From positions 1,550,001-1,614,000 of the forward strand of contig NC_092662.1 of the NCBI RefSeq assembly GCF_032118995.1: DNA of 64,000 bases, in the 5' to 3' direction. A program made the position numbers and the translations under genes. Every line of letters begins with the position of its first letter. The first letter of the stretch is position 1. Origin of the DNA: Asterias amurensis (Eukaryota > Echinodermata > Asteroidea > Forcipulatida > Asteriidae). The notes under the pieces are model-generated. The model saw only the letters and a program-made list of their open reading frames with translations, was not told the DNA's origin and searched no databases. Positions 13,025 to 25,800 of this stretch are shown here, piece after piece.

Positions 13025-15122
13025 TTAGAACGACTTCTTAAATTCAAATAGTGGTTTTGTCTTCTCTTTGTGGATTAAACCGACTTTACTTGAAACCTTC
13101 TTACAGCCAGAAACTGAAAACATTGGCCAATCTTCTGGGATGTAAGTCATCTGATCTGCCACCCACTCTAATCGCTCCTCTGTGATTGTTAAGTTGTTTC
13201 TACTTAGGCTTTGTTTTGCACACTCTTTAATGTGAGATCTTTCAAGGGGGAGGAAGGGGATACGAATGAAGGCCCCTGGTGGCAACCATGTCCAGAAAGG
13301 ATCCTGCTTGTCAAGGCTTGCTACAAGATGCTTCCAGGGTTCCTGCCAATTAGGGTGTGGGAGTGTCAGAGACTGACGATCTTGTCCTCGCTTCATATTC
13401 ACTACGAGGAAATCACTGATGGATTGAGAACCAATCAATGTCATAATAATGATGACTTTGAGATGTCGAGACTGCGCTGGCGAGTCTTGGGTGTCGAGCT
13501 GTGAGAGAGTTTGGCCGAGAGTTTGAATCAAATCCTGGGGAATGTCATCTCGAAGCTCATCAAAGATGAAAAAAGAAATGCAGCATCTATTGTCCTCTTG
13601 TATAGGTCTGTTTACCCAATCTTGAAGAATCTTCATGTATGTTTCTTTCGACTGAGTTGTCTCTGATCTTAAAAACAAATCAACACTCAATAGATTAATG
13701 CAAGGCTCTTTCTTAGTATTACTCGAGATGCTCTCTGCTATTACGTCCGCAGTAAAGCTCTTACCTACTCCAGAACTGCCATGGAAGAACATAATAAGAG
13801 GTTTGTTGCTACCAGATTCTCCAGATGCATCCAACGTGTCCAAGATAAAATTCATTGCAACAGGCTGCCCAACAAGATTTCTTTCAAGTTCATTTTTGAC
13901 ATGAGAAATGTTCATCTTTTGACAATTCTCACTAGTACTGAAGAAAGGCACAAGGCAACCAGATGGTGACTTTGAGCACCAAACCAGTATTGTTATTGCA
14001 AGCAGAAACAACACAATGATGCATGTGAGAAAGCAGCACCAAGTTCCTAGGATACCACGAGACAGTGTCTCTTCAGGGTGGTCTTGCTCTAAGATGCCAC
14101 TGTAACGATCCGCTTTGCTAAGATTCCTTCCCGGTTTACCATCTCTCCTGGTTTTTCGTTGGCCTCGATTACGAACTGTGGGGTCAAGAGAACCAGGATC
14201 AGCTATTTCAGTGCTTCCAAGGGTGTCACTGTGAAGTTTATCAGGAGTATATTTTCCTTTGCTATTTTGAATTCTCATTTCTGGTGATGTCTGCGTTACT
14301 AACGAGACATTCTGATCTCTACCCAGTCCGCCTCGCGGTGACGGAGTCGCGGCTTTTCTCTCTGAACCTACTCCTCCACCTCTTGGAGATGTAGTGTCAG
14401 CAAAAGATTTGTACTTTGAGGGACTTGGAGATCCTCTTCTTGAACTTGTGCTCTGGGTCTCATCTGATGGTAAGGTGTAGCAGCGCGTCTCCTGAAGACA
14501 GACTGTCTTTTGTCCTGAAGGAGAGTAGAAGACAAGAGCTCTGGACTGACGATATACTGAGGAATCAGGAGACTGGCCGTTTGGCAGAACATTGTCTCTG
14601 GTTGTTGGTGAAGTACTCAAACTCTGCAATGAAAAACAGGGACAAATATTTGTTATATAAATGAAATGCAATGTTAAACTTTTTTTCTTTTTTTTTCATT
14701 ATTAATCTAACATGATTGCCACAACATTTCCTAATGAAAAAACTTAACCCCCTAACAAAATATAAATAAACACGTCAACAGGCAATGAGAGACCACAGAT
14801 TTTGTGAGCTTAGAATTATATACTCCTTGAACGGTGACTGAGGTTCGTTCTGCTGTCATCTCCACGTGTAAATGATTGCTGAACAAAACTCATAAAATCA
14901 TAGTTTTAACTTTAAGTTTTAGGAATAAGAATTGTAGTTCTCCCTTACCCCTGGCTTGTTTTGGTTGTCATTGTGCCATGTGAGAGCCAAGCATTCGTTT
15001 GGTGGACTGCCTTGTGCTGATGAAGGTAGCATGAGAACCGGGGAGTTTGGCATGTCCCTCTCTTCAAGTGCCTGCACTGGTGGAGGTGTGTTCCTTGGAC
15101 TGCGATCGTATGGGAGAAACAT
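13025..15122 (-). CDS. TOR4A: torsin-family AAA+ ATPase, torsin-4A-like
   Basis: Torsins are AAA+ proteins of the ER and nuclear-envelope membrane system. Two coding exons: 14949-15122 (58 codons from the ATG at 15122) and 13025-14623, joined in phase 0, giving 590 aa. The 5' exon opens at an acceptor at 15139, so an untranslated exon probably lies upstream. Residues 1-245 are Ser/Pro/Arg-rich and look disordered. A membrane segment spans about residues 250-274. The AAA+ part has GQPVA (a family helix start), Walker A GSSGVGKS (340-347), Walker B FFIFDEL (409-415) and the torsin sensor-2 motif SGCKKV near 563-568. Other torsins usually have GKN in Walker A. GKS, together with the N-terminal membrane segment and the C-terminal F.V.GCK.V....GL pattern, points to TOR4A. 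The N-terminal tail is long for the family. Assignment to a torsin is firm; the subfamily is likely. Confidence 0.83.
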
Positions 15123-15139
15123 ATTGGTGATGACCACTT

Positions 15140-16674
15140 CTGAAAGATAACCAAACAAAATTCACAAATTGTGCATGATATTTGTTAAACTTTCACAAAT
15201 TATTGGTCATCTTCAATAGTTTGAATCTACAACAACTTTACTATAGAGGTAAAATTCCCTTCCACGCAACCATGCATGGAGGCTGGAAAGAACCTCCATG
15301 AATCAGCACGCGCAGCACAGACAAAGTCCACAGGGGACATACAAATGATGACAGATGACTGAGCTGAGTAAATTATAGACAGTTAATAAAACTTTAAAAA
15401 GTTTTGAGACTAGCTAAATTGGTTGACACTTGACTTGATACGTCTAAATCTAACGCCTACGCGGTTAACGTTTCATGGTTTAAACAGTAACTCAGGCACT
15501 CCAGACCGTTTGAAAACACTCAAGTTTTATAATAGTATCAATCTTAAACAACTTAATACATTTTTGTCATTAGCAATTATGATAGTTACCGTCAATGCAG
15601 AGAGGATGAAAACACCGGTTTTCCCCGTGTGGACTTCGCAAAGTTCGCTAACCTAATCGGTTGTGAGTTAGGGCGCCCTCTTTGAATTCAATCAATTATC
15701 GAGCATTGGCAGTTTTATGTCTTTATTGACAAAAAAATAAAACAGTCGTTGGGTCTCTGCTATCATAAACAATGTGGTTGCCCGGCAGCGTTACGGTATC
15801 GTGAACTTGGATGGCAAGTTTTTACAGAATATCCACCTTTGACGTGTTGTTTTCCGATTTATATGAAGGTTAGTTCTGAGATTATATGTCATAGTAAAGT
15901 TATAACTACTTTGTATGTTTTTTTTTAATGTAGTCTAGGATTTTAATTGACTCTGACTCTGGCTGAGCCGCTGTACCATGGAGGTGGCTGTACCGTCTCG
16001 AGTGCCATTTCTTGGCCGGGGCGGTGCGGCGCGGCGCGGCGGCGAGATGGAACGAGCAACTACCGGAAAAGGGTACGGGCACAGAAATGCACGGCACGGA
16101 AATGCACGGCAATGTAAATTATGATGGAGATGTAGAAGCACGAACATCATGCAAAGGTATACTGGAAAAGATAAACCGTATCCTGCCACCACATTTTCAC
16201 AAACATTTTCAGAGTTTTTCATAATGAGTGAAGTGACAGGAGTATCACTATCAGGATTCAGATCAGGATAAGAAGGATTTGAAACTTTGCATGGTGGAAA
16301 TACGATATGGAAAGGTTTGCGGTAACACCATGTAGTGACTATCTCTACTGAGTTGGTTGGTTTGGACTCAACGTTTCGATCAGTATGATCTGATCTTTTC
16401 TCCAGAAGACAATCAGAGCATACTGATTACTGATCGAAATGTCGAGTTGAAACCAATGGTTCTTTTCAGGACCACCCCAACTCATTAGAGATAGTCATTA
16501 CATGGTGTTACCGCAAACCATCCGTATGATTCCTACCTCCATGATAGGATAGGATACTGATATTTATCCATTGACCATGGGGGCTCATGACCTTTTTATA
16601 AACACAGTGGAATGTTGTATATGGTTTAATGATTTATCAACTCGATAAAAACTCAATGTCTTTTTCTTCAACAG
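15140..16674. promoter_or_regulatory. head-to-head promoter region, torsin-4A-like / TTC28-like
   Basis: The two genes diverge from here, so the interval should hold both promoters and 5' untranslated exons. A CpG-rich block with repeated GCGGC lies at about 16010-16050. It is followed by a possible untranslated exon ending near 16156 (AAAG|GTATAC) on the plus strand, with a local A/GAAATGCACGGCA duplication. The short open frames here (15423-15656, 16012-16224) are not supported as proteins. A foldback MITE occupies 16316-16517. Confidence 0.45.
16316..16517. mobile_element. foldback MITE with TTTGCGGTAACACCATGTA ends
   Basis: Arms of about 80 bp are inverted: TTTGCGGTAACACCATGTAG...GACTATCTC on the left, GAGATAGTC...CATGGTGTTACCGCAAA on the right. 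Inner arms (GTTTCGATCAGTA and TACTGATCGAAATGTCGAGTT) also pair. About 200 bp, non-coding, just upstream of the first coding exon of the TTC28-like gene. Confidence 0.8.
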
Positions 16675-16810
16675 AAAGACTGAAATAAAAGTGAAACCAT
16701 GGACTGCTGAAACTTTTTTTCAAAGTGAAGAGGAAGTCGACAACAGGTGCCATCCTGTACGTTTTAGATCTTCAGGCCATCCTGACTGACACAGCATCCA
16801 ATCAATTAAG

Positions 16811-19800
16811 ATGGAGTTCCAACACAGTGCCAGCATGGCAAGTCTGCCGAGCATTGCTGGCTTTAGTGAACCCATAAGTGAAGCTGAAGAAATTGAAAGT
16901 GTAAGTAAAATTCATAAGATGGATGTCGCCTACTCATAGAATTATGAGGTTCGTTCCGCTCTCATTTCCACGAACAACAATATCAAACTATTGTTTTTTT
17001 CATAGGTCAAAAGACTACAGCAGGAAGGTGATGCAGCGTTCCGCAATAAAGATTTTGCTACTGCAGCAGCATGTTACGGAGAAGCTTTAGAAATAGACAC
17101 AGATAATGCACAGCTACTGGCCAGACGAGCTGTCTCCAACATTGAGCTCAGAGAGTACGCTGAAGCAAGAAAAGATGCAGAGAATTTGATCAAGTTAAAC
17201 CCTCATGTACCTCAGGTGGGTGTCAAAACAATTATTAGCGTAAAACCTTACTTGGTAACAAGTAATGGGGAGAGGTTGATAGTATAAAACATTGTGAGAA
17301 ACCGCTCCCTCTGAAGTAACATAATTTTCAAGAAAGAAGTAATTTTCCATGAATTTGATTTCGAGACCTCAGAATTAGATTTTGAGGTCTCAAAATCACG
17401 CATCTGGAAGCACACAACTTCGTGTGACAAGGGTGTTTTTGTTCTTCCATTGTTATCTTGCAACTTCGACTACAAATTGAGCTCAAATTTTCACAGGTTT
17501 GTTATTTTATGCATAATGTTGAGATACACCAAGTGAGAAGACTGCTTTTTGACAATTACCAATATTGTCCAGTGTCTTTATCCGTAATGATGTTGAATTT
17601 TTGTTAGAGTGATAAAGGGTGTTAATTGCTCAAGGAAGTTAAATGTATTTTTAAATGATGTTTTACTTTGCATTTTTTTACAGGGACATTATCTCTTAGC
17701 TGTGAGTCTTGATAACCTGCAGTTCTATGGCTTAGCAATAAGTGCCTTCTTAAATGCCTTACATTATGATGTCAATCACCGGGATAGACTCGCAGATAAT
17801 GTTGCTGTAGTCGCCGCTAATCTCTGCAACTTTCCTGAAGAGACTCTTCAGAAGTTTGTCGGTGAGTATCAATGTTTTCAGACTCAATCAATACATGGTT
17901 GCTGCATGGAGCTATAAAAAGGTTGCATGGAGCGTTGTTGTAAGGCTAGGATAGTTTGTCCTTAAAGTGTACCTTAATGAGGGAAATATACCTTTGTTCT
18001 AGAACATTTAAAGGGGCACAAAGTTCCCTAAGTGATGGGGTAATATGTTCTCTCAAGGGTGTGGAACATATTAAAGGAACTGCACTATTTTGTAATCTTT
18101 GAACTCTGTCCAATTCATATAAGGGTTTTTTGTTTTTGTTTTTTTTCATTGTATTTAAAGCCACTGATTACTGTTTTGATTTATTTCCCAGGGTTGTCAC
18201 CTGCGGAAAAACTGCTAGAGGTTGGAGCCAACCTAAAACAAGCCAAACAGAATGTGATATGCATTGAGGTGTTACAGAGTGCCCTTGATCTAAAAACCCT
18301 AGATGAACACTGCCAACAGAGGGCGATATACAACATCGGAGCGGCACACGCTGGGAAAAAGGATTATGAATCCGCGAAAGACTACTACAAGCAGGGTCTG
18401 TCTATTGCGCTGAAACTGAAGAACCAAAGCTATGAGGCTGAAATCTACTGTAGACTGTCTGAAGTGTATCTCCAAGATGGTAACCTGGACCAAGGAATCG
18501 TCTACTATGAGAAACTACTCTCAATCTGCAAAGACTTAGAGTTGATGGAAAATAAAGAGGCAGAGTTTCCTGAGTATCTTGATGAAAATCTGCAACGCCT
18601 AGTACATGAGACTCTTAGTACTGCATACAATGCAGTTAGTGATTTTCCACATGCTTTGAAGCATGCTAGAGAGAACTTAAAGGTACTTGCTGCTGATGGA
18701 ACTGACGGAATTAGCAGCAGTGAACTTCTCGGGAAGGCTCACTTCACTGTGGCCTCTTTATACGAAGCCACAGGAGATTTTGAACTATCTCTTGAGAACT
18801 TTAAATCTTACCTTGCAATCACAAAAGCGTCAAAAGATCGAGGAGGTATGGGGAGATCTTACGGATGCTTGGGAAGGGTCTACCATAAGTTATGTAACTA
18901 TGTTCTTGCCCAGAGTCTCTATGAGCAACAACTGTTCATAGCAGAGAAATTGTCTTACCACACCATGCAGGCCACAGCTCTAAGAAGCCTTGCTAAGATT
19001 CATGAAGATTTGGGAGACTCGGACAAAGCTTTGGAGTACCTTCAACGCTTTCTACAGATCAGCCGCAAACTTGATGAATTTGAGACCGAAATCGAAGCTT
19101 TTATTTGTATGGGTGAAGTTCATCAGGGGCAAGGAAGGTCTCAACATGCACAACATTACTTTGAACAAGCTTTAAGTCTTGCAGAACGAGCCAAGGAGAT
19201 CGACCTTGCTTACAGTAGTAGAGGTAAACTTGCCCAAGTATTACTCATGTCGAGAGAAGAGAAGGATCTTGAGAAAGCTCGATTTTTAGCTGAGGAAACT
19301 GTTGCTTACTGCAGTCGAGGTCTTGAAGACAGTAAGCAAAGGAAGGAGGATCTTACATGTCTTCTTCAACAGAGTAACAGCATTGTCCAAGTTGCTCTGA
19401 AGAAACTCAAAAGACCCTTTGAGGCTCTGGAATATGCAGAGACTCAAATGAGATGTGAGTTTCTTAAGACGGTAGCGAAGAACATTGCCAGCGTTGGTGA
19501 CAGTAGAGATGCCTTGGATCATTCATTGAACAGTAGTGCAACAGTTGAGGACATGTGTAAAACTGTCAACAGACAATCGGCAGTGGTTGTTTATCTGTCT
19601 CTTTGTCGTTCCTGCGTTCTCAGCTGGGTCTTAAGACCTGAAGAAGGCTGTCTAACAAGCAAAGATCAGACGATGGTAGACAATTGTCCTCAGTATGTCC
19701 AAGAACTATTGTCTTTAATTAGAGCTTCCCCTAACCAAGACGGAGAGTCATATGAGACCGAATACCGAGCTCTGCCCCTACAGGACTCTAAGATTCACCA

Positions 19801-22800
19801 ATTGAAGACTTTAAATCTTGCCAAGTCTAAAAGAAAAACCATCAAGGGTATGTCTTCATCCCCTAACAGTGAAGAAGAAAAACAAAACTCACTTAAAATG
19901 TCTCCCTCAAGAAAGTTGTATGAACTTTTGTTTTCTTCAGTTGAGAGTCTACTTAAAGGGGTCAGCTCTGTTGTGATTGTTGCAGACAAAGTCTTAAGTC
20001 AAGTTCCTTTTGATGCCTTGGAAGATGAAGAAGGGGGTACATTTGGTGACAAGTTCCACCTTACTATTCTCCCTTGTATTGAAGCTCTCAAAAATGTTAA
20101 AAGCATGGAGAGGAAAGTTGATACGCAAGTACAGACGCAAAGTAGCTCATCTCATCTGCAATCATCACCAACGCATCCCATATACTTGGATCACATGCTT
20201 AGAGTTGTCATTCCGCCTAAAGAGCGCCCCCATTCAATCATCGCAGAACGCAATCTTGATGCCCCCAAAATGTCCCAAAATAGTGCCAAACCAAGTTATG
20301 TCAGTTTCGACAGCAACTCTTACTATATTTCTAAAAGCCCGAAGAATGAAGTTGCTCTGATGGAGAAGCGATTTCTTGAGGATAGAGAGGGGACCAGTAG
20401 CACTCTTATTTCTAACACCTGGAGTGGCCTCAATCTAAACTCAGCAAACCATGGGAAGATTCAGGAGTACCAGCTTCAGAGTGTACAGCAAAGAGCTCTA
20501 GTCGTCGGAAATCCTGAAATGCCTGCAAAGTTGAAACTTCATGAGAAGGTGGGTACTTCCATTTAAGTTTTTACATTGAAATACTTTTTTTAAGCTTGTG
20601 TATCAGATTGTCAATGAATAACTTTAGCACCTTGTGCTTGTCAGATTTATAAAAGTGTTTTTTTTTTCTTCCACATTTTAAAGGATTGAGTACTTTTTGT
20701 AACACAAAACACAATGTCCACAGATTTACATGAAACTTACACCGTTTGAAGATAATGATAGTAGAAAGCGTACCTTTAAATATTAGATGCTGAGGTGTTT
20801 TAGTTTTTGAGAAATGAGTAAAACAATGTCATGAAAACACGTTTTTACATGCTAAAATAATTTTCGTCTCATGATCAGTGAGACAAAAATTATTTTCATG
20901 ACATTGTTTTACTCATTTCTCAAAAACTACAGCACATCAGTAAGTAAGAATTTCAGGGAAGCTTTCTACTATCATTATCTTCAAACTGTGTAAGTTTAGT
21001 GTAAATCTGTGGATATTGTGTTTTTTTGTCCATCAAAAAGTACATAGACCCTTTAAACTTCTTTATCATCTTCTCTACAAATTTATTCATTTATATGTGT
21101 CGAGACATTGTTGAAAATTCCTTTGTTACAGTATTCAATTAGACAAAAATATACCAAGATGATTTGAACAAAATCCCAGGTTCCAAAAACCTTAAGATGG
21201 CACGACAATAAAGTATTCTTTGATTCAATCATTTTTTCCAGGTTTGGGAACCACTTTCTGAGTTGAAGAGTGCACAAGCAGAGGCTCACAAGGTTGCCCA
21301 CCAGTTAGACACAGAGGTCATGGTGGGTTCAAAGGTCACCAAGGAGTCGCTACTGTCTGAGCTTCCCAAAGCAACATTGGTGCATCTTGGTAAGATATTT
21401 CAATCTACTATTTATTCATAGGAAGTTATGAATCATTTACCAATTCATACTCATGTTCAAATTTCTAGAAAATGTTATTTGAATCATTTTCTTTCATCTG
21501 ATCTGACCTAGTTCACTAGGTTCTCAAAGTGAAATGCACTTTGGTGAAAAATATTACAATATAATATTTTTGTTATATGTCTATTTTCCCACTTTTACTG
21601 AACCCCACAGCAATGTATGGTTCCTGGGAACAAGGTAGCCTAGCCTGTACACCAAACCCAACCTCTCAACCACTTGCTGATGGTTCATATAACCAGAGTG
21701 CATACATGATTGGAGTAGATGACATCCTTGGTTTAAAACTCCAGGCTAAGATGGTTGTGATGAGCTGTTGCTATGGAAACCGCCACCGAGATGTCCAATT
21801 TCAACTTCCTCTAGCGTTCCTTGTTGCAGGTACTTTTTTTTATACCAATGTTGCTTATAAAGCAAATCTAAAAGGATTTATGTGTCTACTGTTATAAATA
21901 TTTACTGTTCATACCAAAATCCCTCACCAAATTATGGTCTTCATTGCTTAACTTGCCTTGGGACAACTCTTTTTTCTCTAGGGGCGGAGTCAGTTATACT
22001 TCTCCTGTGGTCAGTACCGGACGTAGTTAAGGATAAGTTCTGGCATCATTTTTATGCTGCTCTTCAAGAAGGCAGCCGTGTGACGGAGGCGGTAGCACAG
22101 GCCAAGAGGAGCATCAGACAAGATGACAGGTTAGAAGAAGAAGAAATAATGTTATGCAAATATTGAAAGCAAACAAACTGATTTATATTAAGTTTCAAAT
22201 GAAGAATGGTTGAGTGCAGAAGGTTAGAACTTCACAGTTTTTACTGTTGGTTTGGTAAAGAGAGATGAGAACTTTTAGGTAAAAAAATCTGTTCATTGTT
22301 CATTTCAGAAAGATGAATGGATTTTTGTGAATATGGTTGCCTCATAACTACAGCCATTGCAAACTAAAACACACTTTGTTAATGATGCTTTTCACATTTT
22401 AGTCAAAGGTTGACTCACACAAATCTTGGGAGATCAATGCCTTGGGTGCCCCTAGAAATTCTCCAGAAATCCCTCGTAGAGATGCCCATTCAAAAGGAAA
22501 ACTTTTTGTCTGTAATACATGAAATAAAGATGTATCATGCTAGGGCTTCTTTTGATTTTATTTGGTTTTGTTTCCCCAGGTTCACATCCCCACGATACTG
22601 GGCAGCCTTTTGTATCCTTGGAGGTGATCCATACATCAATCTCCTTGAAGTCAAACGTGACATGCTGGATCAACTTCTTAACTCAACCGAGTCATCTTAT
22701 CTCAACAGCCAAAAGACTGATGTGCTCAACATAAGAAAAGAATCAAGTCAAGGTAAGGGAATTATTTGTATCGTCGTCATTTTTGGTTTGCAAGTTCGCC

Positions 22801-25800
22801 CCAAACAAAGCTAAAAGCCACGCTTGGTATGGGGCTAAAAGAAGAACAGTTATTTAATGTGAAAAGAACTCGTGGAGCTGAAGTTAGGAAATGATATTCC
22901 ACTCAAAACAGAATAACGCTGTTTGAATGGCTCATTGTTCTATCTCAGCAAAACAAGACTGTATGAAAGTCTGCTTTCAGAATGTGTACACTCTTTCTGA
23001 ATTCATCTCTCATCCCTCCAGATTTTCAAGATTTTCTTGACGATTTCTTTTTGATGTCTCGCCCTCTTTGAACCTTCAAAAACCTTTCTACTACTTACTT
23101 CTCTCAACTTACTCCTCAGTTCTTACTCCTCAGTTACACATCCTCCCTCCCATAAGCAGTTGTTAACCTAATATCATTCCATTACCTTATTTTATTTTCC
23201 CCTAAATATTTGAATATTTCCACGCTCAAAATTTTATTCAGATGTTCATTCTCTTTCTCCTGAAGTTGGTGATGCAGCGTTTCTCTTTGAAAAGATCAGA
23301 CAGCACTTGTCTGGTCTCCTGTTACATCACTCCAAACATCCGGATGTCATCTCCCAACTGGGCAAGCTGGTGAGGCCATAACATATTTACTTTATTTCTG
23401 GGGGTTTTCAACATTCAAAATGATGATTAGGCTGGTAGATTACATATAGTATCATGTAGATGTTATAAAACTGTAGGGGAGATGAGCTTAGCTTTAGATT
23501 CAACCGGACGTTCGTCAGAGGCAAAAACAAGTACATAAACGTTTAACATGTCCATTTGTAGCAAAAAGAGGAGCAAAGGATTAAGGGAAGGTATCCAGAA
23601 AAACAAGCTGGACAAAAATATAGCCATCAATCAAAGTTATTAGTTTACAAACTAGGTGGTGGCTGAAAACCGATAAGAGTTAAGTAGTGAGGACAAAGGA
23701 TGTTATAGATGGTATCAACAATTTGAGTTTTCTTTTTTTTCTGCAGGTAAACCATTGCCTGAGCCTGATAGATCCACAGAATGAGCGACAACCATCACCG
23801 TCTGTACAGCCTCTCCCAGAGTCTTTCATGACATCACCATCAGCCATTCCACTCCTTAATCAGATCGGGTTTCACTTTCAGCCCGGTAGCTCTAGTACTC
23901 TAAATCCTCAGGTTGTTTACCCACAATGGGACCCTGATGCATTGATTCAACCAGTTCAACAGGCTCTCATGGGATTAAAAGGTGAATATTTCTTATTAAC
24001 GAGAAAATATAATCAGCTATTTCAATCTGCTACACAAAAGATCTCCTATAGAATAAAAATAGTTAAATGCCTAATGTTTCAACCCTTGCAAAGTCTTTCT
24101 CGACACGCATAAGTAGGTAAACTAGTGGAACAGAAGCAGTCAAGTGGGAAAAAATGAAAAGAGAGAGGCAGAAAGAAGGGATGCTTTCTGTTTCTCTGTC
24201 TTTTCATTTCTTGCCTCTTGTCAATTAGTCTTCGAGAATGACTCAGCTAAGGTAGAATTGTCAGCTACTAGACTATTGCGAACAGGTTTCTGAGTTAATT
24301 TTGGTTTTCTTTTCTTTATTTCATTCAACCTGCCAAGCAGGCCCCCCAAGAGCTACAAGATACAAATTATATCCCCCTAGCAATAAATAATTGTTATCTT
24401 AAAGCATTCATCAACAGACTCTCAAGTACCAAACTTCATTTGAGATTGCTCTTTTTCAACACTGTTTGTCATCACAAAGGATTAATGAGAAATAATTTGT
24501 TTTGTATTTCATCAGATATTTGTGAGAATGGAGAGTGTGCCCACAACCTTGCCAGAGTCTTAGAAGCAAAAGAGCCTCTCCTCTCTGGCCTCATTGATGT
24601 GGTAAGAAAAAGGCAGTTTTCTTAAACCTTTTACCTCTTTCAATTGCCTTAAAATTTCCCTTGTCTTCCTGTTTTGCTTCTTTCAATGACATTCCCTGCC
24701 AATCTTTTCTTGGGCATCTTTAAGTATTTTCTTTGTTGTACTTTTTCAAGGTTGCGAGCCATAGATTATGTTTCCTATTAGATACATTTTTCATTTCACA
24801 TTTCGTTCCCGCAGATAAGTTTCACCAAGCACATGCCAGAAGTTCAGCTGAAGGTCAGTGATACAGGGGTCAGCCACTTGTGGGGTCATCATCAAGCGAG
24901 GGCACTGTTGGTCAGCCTTGGTTTTTCTCAGGTCAGCCAGCTTCTGATGTTTGACGGCACAACTGCTAATAAGTAAGTCACAATGAATAATATGTGCATG
25001 GTTGTTGAGGGTTTACTATAATCAGATGATGCAGAAGTGTTCCTCGGTTATTTTCATCTTCATCATTTGGCCTAGACTTGTACCTTTCATCCTCGAGTTG
25101 TAAAGGGGCGCATTCCTGCATGGAGTCACCGCTGCTATTCTCTATTCTCGCACACTTCTACCATTCCACATTGTCTATCTATCGCAGCTTAAGGTTGTCT
25201 CTGCCGTGACTTGTAATCATCTTTAAGTACGTGGCGTAGACCGACCCCTCTGTTAATAACTTATTTTCAATCTCTTTCAGGACTCTTTTAAATGCTGCTC
25301 TTCTGGTTCTCTGTTCCGTCATGGGTGAAAAGGGACGAGCCATGCTACACCGTCTTGACATCCGTTACCTTGGCATCAGCACCAAATCACCCATCACCCG
25401 CTCCGCTCATAAGACCCCAATCAAGTCTGCAATGAGGTCAGCAAGTACGATTCGAACTCTGACCCCAAACATGTTGAGATCACGTACTCCTACAGCTGTG
25501 AGGCTGCGGACGGCACCTGTCATCAATGCTGATCCAAGTCCAATGAAATCACTACCGTCATTAAATCCAGTCCAAGTTTCCAAGGAAAAGGTGAATTTTA
25601 AAAGCTTATCTCAATCCAACCTCACCCAACCCCAACTTTAACATTGCCAGTTAAACCTAAGAGATGGCCATACTCCTTACACCTCTATGAGACTCTGAAG
25701 GGCTACAATTCAAGATGCTAAATTACCATCACTACAAACGCCTATTTTTGTTTAATAGTTAATCATTCTATAATTCAAATGATTTGCATTTTCTAGCTGG

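Noticed and set aside
13211-13969. Plus-strand open frames over the torsin gene
   Set aside because: Shadows of the minus-strand coding exon with no family resemblance.
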